Part shown: positions 22,052 to 29,370 of the stretch, in pieces
How the letters are laid out: the number at the start of each line of letters is the position of its first letter
Numbering within the stretch: position 1 is the first letter of the stretch
DNA from: Oscillibacter sp.
GTDB lineage: Bacteria > Bacillota > Clostridia > Oscillospirales > Oscillospiraceae
Length of the DNA stretch: 40,727 bases
Direction: 5' to 3'
Assembly (NCBI GenBank): GCA_014799925.1
Contig: JAAVHC010000001.1
Span: forward strand, 94,998-135,724
Translations under genes and position numbers: made by a program
The notes under the pieces: model-generated
What the model was told of the DNA's origin: nothing
Seen by the model: only the letters and a program-made list of their open reading frames with translations
Databases searched by the model: none

Positions 22052-22736
22052 TGCGATACCCCTTCCCCCAGACGGTTTTGATGTACTCCGGATGCCGTGG
22101 GTCCGGCTCAAGCTTTTCCCGCAAACGGCGGATATGGACCATGACGGTATTGGCGGAGGAGGGGAAGTACGTCTCCTGCCATACGCTCTCATAGAGATTT
22201 TCCATGGAAAAGATTTTTCCGCAGTTCTGGACCAGCAGCCGCAGGATGCGCCACTCGGTGTCGGTCAGGTCGATCTCTTTGTCGTTCCGCCAGACCATGT
22301 TGCCGGTGAGGCTGACCCGAAGTCCGCACCACTCCGCCTCCTCCTGGACGGCCTCCGGCTTGCCACGGTAGACCTGGTACCGCCGCAGCAGGCCCTTTAC
22401 CCGGGCCAGCAGCTCCGGATAGGAGAAGGGCTTTGTCAGGTAGTCGTCCCCGCCGCTGGAGTAGCCCATGGTCAGGTCTGACTCCTTGCTTTTGGCGGTG
22501 AGAAACAGCACCGGCACGTTCCACCTTTCCCGCAGCCGGAGGCACACATGGTACCCGGATACGTCGTCCATCATGACGTCCAGAATCACCAGATCGACAG
22601 GATGCTCCTCCAGATATTGCAGCGCTTCCTGCCCGCAGGAGGCTTCCGCCACCTCGAAATGCTCTCCCGTCAGAAGAATCCGCAGAACGTCGCGGATTTC
22701 CCGGTCGTCGTCCACAATCAATATTTTATCGCCCAT
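22041..22736 (-). CDS. OmpR/PhoB family response regulator
   Basis: A 231-residue response regulator. The receiver domain has acidic DDD (9-11), phospho-acceptor Asp53 in LVILDVMMDD, Thr/Lys switch residues in LTAKSK and KPF. The C-terminal winged helix (about 130-228) contains LTDTEWRILRLLVQN and the recognition helix NTVMVHIRRLREKLEPD. GGGGGG lies 5 nt before the ATG. It is first in an operon with the overlapping kinase. Its targets may include the downstream lipoprotein gene, given order and the repeat-containing promoter there; this is inference. Confidence 0.93.
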   Translation of the reverse strand: MGDKILIVDDDREIRDVLRILLTGEHFEVAEASCGQEALQYLEEHPVDLVILDVMMDDVSGYHVCLRLRERWNVPVLFLTAKSKESDLTMGYSSGGDDYLTKPFSYPELLARVKGLLRRYQVYRGKPEAVQEEAEWCGLRVSLTGNMVWRNDKEIDLTDTEWRILRLLVQNCGKIFSMENLYESVWQETYFPSSANTVMVHIRRLREKLEPDPRHPEYIKTVWGKGYRIGK

Positions 22737-22919
22737 AGTTCCCCCCTGGTTTGTGCATGGTCACGGTACGGCCCCGCTTTACCGGATAAGACGCTGAGAA
22801 AGGGAAGGAAGTTCCCATTTTTTCCTATTCTCATAGATGATTGTATCATTTTTGCATCAAAGTGCCATCGGACTTGTCATATCTTTTTCCCAAAAACAAA
22901 AATCCCCCCGGTTTTCTTG

Positions 22920-22948
22920 TTGCGGGAATGGAAAATATATAGTATAAT
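22920..22948 (+). promoter_or_regulatory. Promoter of the GNAT gene pair
   Basis: TTGCGG (22920-22925), a 17-bp spacer and a perfect TATAAT (22943-22948), 28 bp before the GTG start. The rest of 22737-22919 holds no gene; the leftward promoter of the response regulator could not be placed with confidence. Confidence 0.7.
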
Positions 22949-22976
22949 GGCCGAAATGTGGAAGGAGGCGAACACT

Positions 22977-23495
22977 GTGATATTGGAAACGCCCCGGCTG
23001 ACTCTCCGGCGGCTGGAGGAAACGGATTTTGACGCGCTGGCGGCGATCCTGCGGGACCCGGAGGTCATGTACGCTTACGAGCATGGGTTTTCCCGGGAGG
23101 AGGTCCGGCAATGGCTGGACCGGCAGCTGGAGCGGTACGCCGAGTACGGTTTTGGCCTGTGGGCGGTGATCGAGAAGGCGTCCGGCGAGCTCATCGGCCA
23201 GTGCGGCGTCACCATGCAGGACTGGGACGGACGGGAGGTGCCGGAAATCGGCTATCATCTGCGCCGGGACAGGTGGCGTCAGGGGTTCGCCGCCGAGGCG
23301 GCCTCCGCCTGCCGGGACTACGCGTTCCGGACCCTGGGCTTTCCGGAGGTCTACTCCATCATCCGGGAAAACAACCTGCCCTCCCAGCGCGTGGCCCTGC
23401 GAAACGGCATGTCGGTGCGGGGCTCCTTCGTGAAGCGCTACTACGGCATGGACATGCTCCACTTCGTATTCTCTGTCAGGAGGCCCGGCCGATGA
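22977..23495 (+). CDS. GNAT family N-acetyltransferase (RimJ/RimL-like)
   Basis: A 172-residue acetyltransferase. It begins LETPRLTLRRLEETDFDALAAIL, typical of Acetyltransf_3 (RimJ/RimL-like) proteins. ELIGQCGVTMQDWDG is the central strand pair, and EIGYHLRRDRWRQGFAAEAASACRDYAF contains the Q/RxxGxA-type acetyl-CoA pyrophosphate loop. ENNLPSQRVALRNGM near 140-154 is the late helix that usually precedes the C-terminal strand. The GTG start is preceded by AAGGAGG 8 nt away; the longer upstream frame crosses the promoter and was rejected. It overlaps the second GNAT gene by ATGA. The substrate is unknown. Confidence 0.92.
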   Translation: MILETPRLTLRRLEETDFDALAAILRDPEVMYAYEHGFSREEVRQWLDRQLERYAEYGFGLWAVIEKASGELIGQCGVTMQDWDGREVPEIGYHLRRDRWRQGFAAEAASACRDYAFRTLGFPEVYSIIRENNLPSQRVALRNGMSVRGSFVKRYYGMDMLHFVFSVRRPGR

Positions 23496-23980
23496 ACATT
23501 ACACTGGGCGACCGCACGGCGGAGACCGCGGCGGTTTACTTTGAGAAGACCCGTTCTCCCGTCATCCGGAGCACCCTGCCGCAGAAGGCGCGGACGCTGG
23601 AAGAAGCGCTGGCGGATTTCCGTGAAACCCAGCTGCCCGGCGCGAAGAGCTTCGGAAGGACCATCTATGCCGACGGGCAGTATGTGGGCGACGTGTGGTG
23701 CTGCTGCATGGACCCTGCCGGCGACCCGCAGGCGATGGTGAGCTATTGCGTATTCGAGCAGGAGCTGTGGGGCCGGGGCGTCGCGGCGAAGGCGCTGGGG
23801 CTGTTTCTGGCGGAGATCCGGGAGCGGTTCAGGCTGGAGCGCGTCGGAGCGTTTACCTTCGCCGCCAATACCGGCTCCATCCGGGTGCTGGAGAAAAACG
23901 GGTTCCGGCTTCAGGAGTCCTTCACCGAGGACGGGGTGGAGTCGGGGTATTATGTGCGGATATCATCCAACGGGGACTGA
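23492..23980 (+). CDS. GNAT family N-acetyltransferase
   Basis: A 162-residue acetyltransferase, distinct from its neighbour. The acetyl-CoA loop is LWGRGVAAKALGLFLAEIRERF (about 90-111) and the later helix AANTGSIRVLEKNGFRLQ (about 127-144) is the standard GNAT signature. The N-terminal third is poor in recognisable motifs. Its ATG overlaps the previous stop, and GGAGG inside the previous gene serves as ribosome site. Its 3' end overlaps the convergent 86-residue gene by 31 bp, so both tails are encoded on opposite strands of the same DNA. Confidence 0.9.
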   Translation: MNITLGDRTAETAAVYFEKTRSPVIRSTLPQKARTLEEALADFRETQLPGAKSFGRTIYADGQYVGDVWCCCMDPAGDPQAMVSYCVFEQELWGRGVAAKALGLFLAEIRERFRLERVGAFTFAANTGSIRVLEKNGFRLQESFTEDGVESGYYVRISSNGD

Positions 23981-24210
23981 CACGCCAGCATCAGACGCAC
24001 ACCCAGCTGGAACCCAAGGGCAAAGCTCTCCCTGGCCTGCACATCGTTCAAGCTGCCCAGAGCCTGCCAGAAATTCTCAAAATCATGATAAGACAGCTGT
24101 TTTTCTACCCGCTCAATGACCTCGGACCCTTCCTGCAATACCTTCCGTTCGTTCGAGGACATGAATTCAGGCTTGAATGCCTCGTATAATTCAGTTAAAA
24201 TGGTATCCAT
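23950..24210 (-). CDS. Small protein, DUF6809-like
   Basis: An 86-residue acidic, mostly helical protein. The C-terminal SFALGFQLGVRLMLACQS resembles the conserved end of DUF6809-type small proteins found in Clostridia and their mobile elements; I make this match from memory and rate it as moderate. AAGGGAG precedes the ATG. The promoter is close to perfect and covered by two operators, so expression is presumably shut off until the repressor is removed. Divergent from two XRE regulators. Function unknown; an accessory or phage-like gene is possible. Confidence 0.6.
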   Translation of the reverse strand: MDTILTELYEAFKPEFMSSNERKVLQEGSEVIERVEKQLSYHDFENFWQALGSLNDVQARESFALGFQLGVRLMLACQSPLDDIRT

Positions 24211-24224
24211 ATATATTCTCCCTT

Positions 24225-24243
24225 CACCACGTATTGCGTGGTG
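24225..24243. promoter_or_regulatory. Operator O1 (palindrome)
   Basis: CACCACG - TATTG - CGTGGTG: 7-bp perfect arms. It covers the predicted transcription start of the leftward 86-residue gene. Centre-to-centre distance to O2 is 30 bp, close to three helical turns. Confidence 0.75.
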
Positions 24244-24248
24244 CCCAT

Positions 24249-24277
24249 ATCATACACCACGCTTTGCGTGGTGTCAA
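24249..24277 (-). promoter_or_regulatory. Sigma-A promoter of the 86-residue gene
   Basis: Minus strand: TTGACA (24277-24272), a spacer of exactly 17 bp and TATGAT (24254-24249). Operator O2 fills the spacer. Confidence 0.8.
24255..24273. promoter_or_regulatory. Operator O2 (palindrome)
   Basis: CACCACG - CTTTG - CGTGGTG: the same arms as O1, placed between the -35 and -10 of the leftward promoter. Likely bound by one of the divergent XRE proteins. Confidence 0.75.
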
Positions 24278-24295
24278 GAGAAATTGCGAGGTTTT

Positions 24296-24529
24296 ATGGA
24301 AATTAAAATGCCCAAATTTTCCGCACGGCTGAAAGAACTGCGGAAAGAAAAAAAAATCACGCAGGTCGAAATGGCGAACCTTTTGGAATGTGCGGAAAAT
24401 CATTATCAGAGAATAGAATACGGTCAAATCAACGTCTCTGCTTTGACGTTGGAATTTCTTGCGGACTTTTTTGAAGTATCCATTGACTACCTGGTTGGGC
24501 GCACGGATAAGCGCGAAATCAACCGCTGA
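24296..24529 (+). CDS. XRE family transcriptional regulator 1
   Basis: A 77-residue single-domain Cro/CI-type DNA-binding protein. The helix-turn-helix is ITQVEMANLLECAENHYQRIEYG, and the last 22 residues (ADFFEVSIDYLVGRTDKREINR) follow the usual end of small XRE repressors. GAGG lies 4 nt before the ATG at 24296; longer frames start inside the divergent operators and were rejected. It is the probable ligand of the twin CACCACG/CGTGGTG operators just upstream, from which it diverges. Its C-terminal 22 codons and its 3' flank are repeated in the next gene. Confidence 0.87.
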   Translation: MEIKMPKFSARLKELRKEKKITQVEMANLLECAENHYQRIEYGQINVSALTLEFLADFFEVSIDYLVGRTDKREINR

Positions 24530-24588
24530 CGCAGATATTACAATATAAAAAGGAGAACTTATCCCATAGACATGACCTACTTTGACGC
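24464..24588 (+). repeat. 125-bp direct repeat, left copy (XRE1 tail plus dead gltX start)
   Basis: It is about 95 percent identical (6 differences) to 24768-24892. It contains the last 22 codons of XRE1, an AAGGAG ribosome site and the equivalent of the first codons of gltX, with ATA instead of ATG at 24566. The two differences seen in the coding part are synonymous. Confidence 0.9.
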
Positions 24589-24611
24589 TGTCAAGCGTTT
24601 CGGAGGAAATT

Positions 24612-24833
24612 ATGGAAAAATTTGCAGACCGCTTAAGGCAACTGCGCTTAGAGCAGGACATGACCCAGGGACAACTGGGGGAAATTCTGGGAGTAAAGAA
24701 ATATTCCATCTATACTTACGAAAAGGAGCGGTCAAGCCCTGACATCGACGGCCTGATTGCATTGGCTGACTTTTTTGAAGTATCCATTGACTACCTGGTT
24801 GGACGTACGGATAAGCGCGAAATCAACCGCTGA
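24612..24833 (+). CDS. XRE family transcriptional regulator 2
   Basis: A 73-residue Cro/CI-type regulator, MEKFADRLRQLRLEQDMTQGQLGEILGV opening the helix-turn-helix. The DNA-binding half is only distantly similar to XRE1, but the last 22 residues are identical and the DNA there nearly identical. The recognition helix differs (KKYSIYTYEKER versus NHYQRIEYG), so it should bind a different operator. GGAGG lies 5-6 nt before ATG. It sits between XRE1 and gltX and its stop is 36 bp before the gltX ATG, so gltX may be read from the same transcript. Confidence 0.87.
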   Translation: MEKFADRLRQLRLEQDMTQGQLGEILGVKKYSIYTYEKERSSPDIDGLIALADFFEVSIDYLVGRTDKREINR

Positions 24834-24892
24834 CGCAGACATTACAATATAAAAAGGAGAACTTATCTCATGGACATGACCTATTTTGACGC
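24768..24892 (+). repeat. 125-bp direct repeat, right copy (XRE2 tail plus live gltX start)
   Basis: Partner of 24464-24588 at an offset of exactly 304 bp. It ends in the eighth codon of gltX, whose ATG is at 24870. Confidence 0.9.
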
Positions 24893-26354
24893 GATGGAGG
24901 CCAAGATCCCCCATGGCAAGATCCGTACCCGCTTCGCCCCCTCTCCCACGGGCTACATGCACGTGGGCAACCTGCGCACCGCCCTGTATACCTGGCTCAT
25001 CGCCCGGAACGGCGGCGGCACCTTCATCCTCCGCATTGAGGACACCGACCAGGGCCGTCTGGTGGAGGGCGCGACGGACGTGATCTACCGCACCATGGCA
25101 GAGTGCGGCCTTGACCACGACGAAGGCCCCGACATGGGCGGCCCCGTGGCCCCCTACATCCAGTCGGAGCGCCGGGATACCTACGGCAAATACGCCCGTC
25201 TTCTGGTGGAGAAGGGCTGTGCCTATTACTGCTTCTGCGAGAAGACCGAGAGCGAGGAGGACTCCGGCGAGTGGGGCCGCGCCGCAGACCCCTGCCGTTC
25301 CCTGACTCTGGAGGAGGCCCAGGCCCGGGTAGACGCCGGGGAGCCCTACGTCGTCCGGCAGAGGATCCCGGAGACCGGGACCATCACCTTCCACGACGCC
25401 ATTTTCGGCGACATCACCGTGGAGAACTCCACTCTGGACGACCAGGTGCTCCTCAAGCGGGACGGCCTGCCCACCTATAACTTCGCCAACGTCATAGACG
25501 ACCATCTCATGGGTATCACCCACGTGGTCCGGGGCAGCGAGTATCTCTCCTCCGCCCCCAAGTACAACCTGCTCTACCAGTCCTTCGGCTGGGAGGTGCC
25601 TACCTATGTCCACTGTTCTCCCGTCATGCGGGACCAGCATAACAAGATGAGCAAGCGCCACGGCGACCCGTCCTACGAGGATCTGAAGGCCCAGGGCTAT
25701 CTCACCGAGGCCATCCTGAACTACGTGGCCCTGCTGGGCTGGAGCCCCCGGGGCGACAGGGCGGAGCAGGAGGTGTTCTCCCTCACCGAGCTGGCGGAGG
25801 TGTTCGACATCGCGGGAATATCGAAGTCTCCCGCCATCTTCGACATCGAGAAGCTGACCCACTTCAACGCCCTGTATCTCCGCGCCATGACCCCGGAGGC
25901 GTTCCATGCCGCGGCGGAGCCTTACATCCGTCAGGCGGTGAAAAATCTCGCGCTGGATACCAAAGCCATTGCCGCCCTGCTCCAGGCCCGGTGTGAAAAG
26001 CTGACGGAGATCCCGGAGAAGGTGGATTTCTTTGACACCCTGCCTCCCTACGAAAAGGACCTGTTTACCAACAAGAAGTCCAAGACCAACGACGAGGTGT
26101 CCAGACGGATGCTGGAGTCCGTCATCCCCGCCCTGGAGGAGATCGGAGACTGGAGCCAGGAGAGCATTCATGACTGTCTCATGGATCTGGCGGCAAAGCT
26201 GGAAGTGAAGAACGCCACCCTCATGTGGCCGGTGCGCATCGCGGCGGCGGGCCGGGCCGTCACCCCCGGCGGGGCAGTGGAGATCTGTCAGATCCTGGGG
26301 AAGGACGAGTGCCTGTGGCGGCTGAGGCTGGGACTGGAGATGCTGAGCGCATGA
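24870..26354 (+). CDS. gltX: Glutamate-tRNA ligase
   Basis: A 494-residue class I aminoacyl-tRNA synthetase charging tRNA-Glu (and possibly tRNA-Gln, as in many Clostridia that use the amidotransferase route). The HIGH-like motif is PSPTGYMHVGNLRTAL (about 24-39) and the KMSKS-like motif is NKMSKRHGD (about 257-265). GEWGRAADPCR and RIPETGTITFHDAIFGDITV belong to the acceptor-binding region, and a C-terminal all-helical anticodon-binding domain follows from about 320. Length is standard. AAGGAG precedes the ATG. The first codons lie in the duplicated segment described above. Its stop overlaps the next start by ATGA. Confidence 0.96.
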   Translation: MDMTYFDAMEAKIPHGKIRTRFAPSPTGYMHVGNLRTALYTWLIARNGGGTFILRIEDTDQGRLVEGATDVIYRTMAECGLDHDEGPDMGGPVAPYIQSERRDTYGKYARLLVEKGCAYYCFCEKTESEEDSGEWGRAADPCRSLTLEEAQARVDAGEPYVVRQRIPETGTITFHDAIFGDITVENSTLDDQVLLKRDGLPTYNFANVIDDHLMGITHVVRGSEYLSSAPKYNLLYQSFGWEVPTYVHCSPVMRDQHNKMSKRHGDPSYEDLKAQGYLTEAILNYVALLGWSPRGDRAEQEVFSLTELAEVFDIAGISKSPAIFDIEKLTHFNALYLRAMTPEAFHAAAEPYIRQAVKNLALDTKAIAALLQARCEKLTEIPEKVDFFDTLPPYEKDLFTNKKSKTNDEVSRRMLESVIPALEEIGDWSQESIHDCLMDLAAKLEVKNATLMWPVRIAAAGRAVTPGGAVEICQILGKDECLWRLRLGLEMLSA

Positions 26355-26974
26355 GCTGGCTGAAGGAACAGGCCGTCCTGTTGAAGAGATTTCTGGCGGG
26401 GGCGTTTTGCCGGACTCTGAGCCTCTGCGCCCTGGGTATGCTGCTGGCGGTGCTGCTGGGCGTGGGTACGGGGCTGCTGCTCCCGGAGGAATCCGCTCAG
26501 GTGATAAACTTTTTTATGGAGCAGGTGGAGGAGAGCGGCGCGATCAACGAGCAGGGGGAGATGTCCGTATTTTCCCTGCTGATGAACAACTGGCGGGCCA
26601 TGCTGGTCTCCGCTGTCTACGGATTGATCCCCTTCCTGTTCCTGCCGCTGCTGAGCCTTTTGTACAATGGGCTGCTGCTGGGGATCCTGGCGGTGCTGCT
26701 GCAAAGCAGAGGCGTCTCCATTCTGACCTATCTGGCGGGCATCCTGCCCCACGGGATCTTTGAGCTGCCGGCGCTGGTGCTGTCGGTGGCCTGCGGCGTG
26801 GTCCTCTGCCGGAACATGTGCCGCATGGTGACCGGCAGCCCGCGGAAAGTACCGTTTATGGCGCTGGCGGAGGACCTGCTGCGGGTGCTGGTGCTGGTCA
26901 TCGCGCCTCTGACCGTGGCCGCGGCGTTTGTGGAGTGTTATGTGACGCCGGTGGTGATGGCGTTCTTTCTGTGA
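26351..26974 (+). CDS. SpoIIM-like (stage II sporulation protein M family) membrane protein
   Basis: A 207-residue inner-membrane protein with about five hydrophobic segments. It shows features of the SpoIIM/DUF95 family: an N-terminal helix, a soluble loop (EQVEESGAINEQGEMSVFSLLMNNWRAML, about 50-85), then FLFLPLLSLLYNGLLLGILAVLL and a conserved ILPHGIFELPALVLS (about 131-145). In Bacillus SpoIIM is part of the engulfment complex with SpoIID and SpoIIP; related proteins occur in non-sporulation roles, so the name is by family only. The ATG overlaps the gltX stop (ATGA). Confidence 0.85.
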   Translation: MSWLKEQAVLLKRFLAGAFCRTLSLCALGMLLAVLLGVGTGLLLPEESAQVINFFMEQVEESGAINEQGEMSVFSLLMNNWRAMLVSAVYGLIPFLFLPLLSLLYNGLLLGILAVLLQSRGVSILTYLAGILPHGIFELPALVLSVACGVVLCRNMCRMVTGSPRKVPFMALAEDLLRVLVLVIAPLTVAAAFVECYVTPVVMAFFL

Positions 26975-27036
26975 ACGAAAAAAAGAATAATTGTGAAATA
27001 TCACGTATATTTCAGGAAAATTTTGTGAAAATCCCC

Positions 27037-27065
27037 TTGCAATCCTTTTCCATATGTGCTATGAT
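27037..27065 (+). promoter_or_regulatory. rpsB promoter
   Basis: TTGCAA (27037-27042), a 17-bp spacer and TATGAT (27060-27065). Confidence 0.75.
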
Positions 27066-27071
27066 ATCTAA

Positions 27072-27160
27072 GATTCCGCACAGCCCCGGATGCCGGGCCG
27101 GTGCCGCACAATCACAGGCGGTTAGTCCGGCAGAGGATGGGACTGGAGGGTAAAACTAAA
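27072..27160 (+). other. Structured 5' leader of rpsB
   Basis: The predicted untranslated leader is about 110 nt. It contains a GC-rich hairpin around GCCCCGG-ATG-CCGGGCC (about 27079-27095) closed by GCAC/GTGC, and a second imperfect fold involving GCCGG and CCGGC. There is no T-tract. A ribosomal-protein autoregulatory leader is plausible; it was not matched to a known family. Confidence 0.4.
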
Positions 27161-27180
27161 ATTTGGAGGAAACTGAAAAC

Positions 27181-27912
27181 ATGGCAAGCGTCGTATCTAT
27201 GAAGCAGCTCCTGGAAGCCGGCGTGCATTTCGGTCACCAGACCCGCCGGTGGAACCCCAAGATGGCTCCCTATATCTATACGGAGCGCAACGGCATCTAT
27301 ATCATTGACCTGCAGAAGACCGTCAAGAAGCTGGAGGAGGCCTACAGCTTTGTCCGTCAGCTCAGCGAGAACGGCGAGTCCCTGCTGTTCGTCGGCACCA
27401 AGAAGCAGGCTCAGGAGGCCATCAAGGAAGAGGCCGCCCGCTGCAACATGTACTATGTCAACGCCCGCTGGCTGGGCGGCATGATGACCAACTTCAAGAC
27501 CATGCGCACCCGCGTGGACCGCCTGAATCAGCTCAAGCGGATGCAGGAGGACGGCACCTTTGACATGCTGCCCAAGAAGGAAGTCATGAAGCACCTGGGC
27601 GAGATCGCCAAGCTGGAGAAGTACCTGGGCGGCGTGAAGGAGATGAAGAGGCTCCCCGGCGCTCTGTTCATCGTGGACACCCGCAAGGAGCGCAACGCCA
27701 TCGCCGAGGCCCATAAGCTGGGCATCCCCGTGGTTGCCATTGCCGATACCAACTGTGATCCCGACGAGATCGACTACCCCATCCCCGGCAACGATGACGC
27801 TATCCGCGCCATCAAGCTGATTTCCTCTATTATGGCCAACGCCATGATCGAGGGCCGCCAGGGCGAGCAGAACGAGGAGCCCGCCGCTGAGGAGGCTCCC
27901 GCCGCGGAGTAA
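27181..27912 (+). CDS. rpsB: 30S ribosomal protein S2
   Basis: A 243-residue small-subunit protein. [22 protein letters not shown] is the classic S2 signature, [33 protein letters not shown] the C-terminal one. An acidic Glu/Ala-rich tail closes the protein. The ATG at 27181 is chosen on homology; an in-frame TTG at 27163 lies on the ribosome site (GGAGG, 11 nt from the ATG, rather long). It is transcribed from its own promoter with a structured leader, and followed by a strong hairpin before tsf. Confidence 0.97.
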   Translation: MASVVSMKQLLEAGVHFGHQTRRWNPKMAPYIYTERNGIYIIDLQKTVKKLEEAYSFVRQLSENGESLLFVGTKKQAQEAIKEEAARCNMYYVNARWLGGMMTNFKTMRTRVDRLNQLKRMQEDGTFDMLPKKEVMKHLGEIAKLEKYLGGVKEMKRLPGALFIVDTRKERNAIAEAHKLGIPVVAIADTNCDPDEIDYPIPGNDDAIRAIKLISSIMANAMIEGRQGEQNEEPAAEEAPAAE

Positions 27913-27994
27913 TCAAGAGGAGAGGTTGATCGCCGGGTCGGCCGCTGGCCGCGCAGCGGGTGATGACGGTTCCTGATTTCAAAGAAGAAACCCT

Positions 27995-28024
27995 ATGGGG
28001 CGGGAGTGTCCCGCCCCATTTTTC
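27995..28024 (+). terminator. Terminator/attenuator between rpsB and tsf
   Basis: A perfect 11-bp stem, ATGGGGCGGGA/TCCCGCCCCAT, with a 3-nt loop and a TTTTT tail. It would end most rpsB transcripts before tsf. A separate tsf promoter could not be assigned with confidence (a TATACT occurs near 28036). Confidence 0.85.
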
Positions 28025-28074
28025 CTGAAAAGAAGGATATACTAATATTACAAAATATATGGAGGATATGAGTT

Positions 28075-28992
28075 ATGGCTTTTACAGCTGCTGATGTAAA
28101 GAATCTGCGCGAGATGACCGGCGTAGGCATGATGGACTGCAAGAAGGCGCTGGCCGCTTCCGACGGCGACATGGACAAGGCCGTTGAGTTCCTGCGTGAG
28201 AAGGGCCTGGCCGCTTCCGCCAAGAAGGCCGGCCGCATCGCCGCCGAGGGTATGGCTTACGCTGCCGTTATCAACGGCGTGGGCGTGGTGGTTGAGGTCA
28301 ACGCTGAGACCGACTTCGTGGGCAAGAACGAGAAGTTCGTGGACTTTGTCAAGGGTGTGGCCGCTACTGTGGCCGCCCAGGCTCCCGCGAATCTGGACGC
28401 TCTCATGGAGTGCAGATACAACGGAACCGACCTGACCGTGCTCCAGCAGCAGCAGGAGATGGTCCTGGTGATCGGCGAGAACATCAAGGTCCGCCGTTTT
28501 GCCCGCTTCCCCGAAGGCGTATCCGTGCCCTATATCCATGCCGGCGGCAAGATCGGCGTGCTGGTGAACCTGGACGTGGACGGCGAGGCCACCGACAAGG
28601 TGCTGGAAATGGGCAAGGATCTGGCCATGCAGATTGCTGCCCTGAATCCCCGCTTCTGGGATAAGAGCCAGGTGACGCCCGATGTCCTGGAAGAGGAGAA
28701 GCGCATCATGCTGGCGCAGATGGATAACGATCCCAAGATGGCCGGCAAGCCTGCCCAGGTCAAGGAGAAGATCGTTGCCGGTAAGCTCAACAAGTTCTAC
28801 GCTGAGAACTGCCTGCTTCAGCAGGACTTTGTCAAGGATGGCGACATGACCGTGGAGCAGTATATGAACTCCGTGGCCAAGTCCGCCGGCGTGACGGTCC
28901 GTCTGCTGGACGCCGTTCGCTTCGAGAAGGGCGAGGGCATCGAGAAGAAGCAGGAGAACTTTGCCGCGGAGATCGCTTCCCTGGTGAAGTAA
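28075..28992 (+). CDS. tsf: Elongation factor Ts
   Basis: A 305-residue guanine-nucleotide exchange factor for EF-Tu. The N-terminal module is AFTAADVKNLREMTGVGMMDCKKAL, followed by the TDFV-containing segment VVVEVNAETDFVGKNEKF (about 73-90), where the conserved Asp-Phe contacts EF-Tu. A second core half and a C-terminal helix complete the usual dimerisation module. GGAGG is 9 nt from the ATG. It is in the standard rpsB-tsf order but 160 bp downstream with a terminator in between. Confidence 0.97.
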   Translation: MAFTAADVKNLREMTGVGMMDCKKALAASDGDMDKAVEFLREKGLAASAKKAGRIAAEGMAYAAVINGVGVVVEVNAETDFVGKNEKFVDFVKGVAATVAAQAPANLDALMECRYNGTDLTVLQQQQEMVLVIGENIKVRRFARFPEGVSVPYIHAGGKIGVLVNLDVDGEATDKVLEMGKDLAMQIAALNPRFWDKSQVTPDVLEEEKRIMLAQMDNDPKMAGKPAQVKEKIVAGKLNKFYAENCLLQQDFVKDGDMTVEQYMNSVAKSAGVTVRLLDAVRFEKGEGIEKKQENFAAEIASLVK

Positions 28993-29077
28993 TCCGGTTT
29001 GTCCTTTTCCCACCCAATTCCATCCCAATTCTGTCCCTTTCGGGGCAGCGTTGAGATGGCCGCATGAGTAAAATTTG

Positions 29078-29120
29078 AGAGTCCAGCGTGATTCGTTTGG
29101 ATCACCCTGGGCTCTTTTTT
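29078..29120 (+). terminator. tsf terminator
   Basis: A 15-bp imperfect stem (29078-29092 with 29101-29115) and a T6 tail, 85 bp after the tsf stop. The stretch 29121-29370 up to the next gene shows no gene, only a possible -35 TTGACT near 29202. Confidence 0.8.
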
Positions 29121-29370
29121 ACGCAATTGGTCTCTCTGGAATATTCTGCCGCTCCTGTTAAGATTTCCATGCAGTCTGCCGATAGTAATATGAAAGCAAA
29201 AAGTTGACTGCACGAACTGCCTGAGTTCTGTCATGAAAGCTGTGTCCCCTCAAGGGATCCTGACTGGACATAGCAAGGACAAAAGCCTGACCGCAGCGTT
29301 CCGGGTGGTTACAAGCAGGGTGTAAATGAAAAAGGATAACGGACAGGAACCATTCAGAGGAGGAAACTTC

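Noticed and set aside
22548-22976. Long N-terminal extension of the first GNAT protein
   Set aside because: It would include the promoter; the GTG at 22977 has an ideal AAGGAGG.
24116-24295. 60-codon extension of XRE1
   Set aside because: It would be encoded by the operators and the opposite gene; not credible.
24566-24612. A second gltX start just after XRE1
   Set aside because: The start codon is ATA and the frame leaves gltX sequence after about eight codons; it is a duplication remnant, not a gene.
29121-29370. Possible small RNA or promoter array upstream of the 273-residue gene
   Set aside because: Only scattered weak matches (TTGACT near 29202); no convincing -10 or hairpin with a T-tract besides the tsf terminator.
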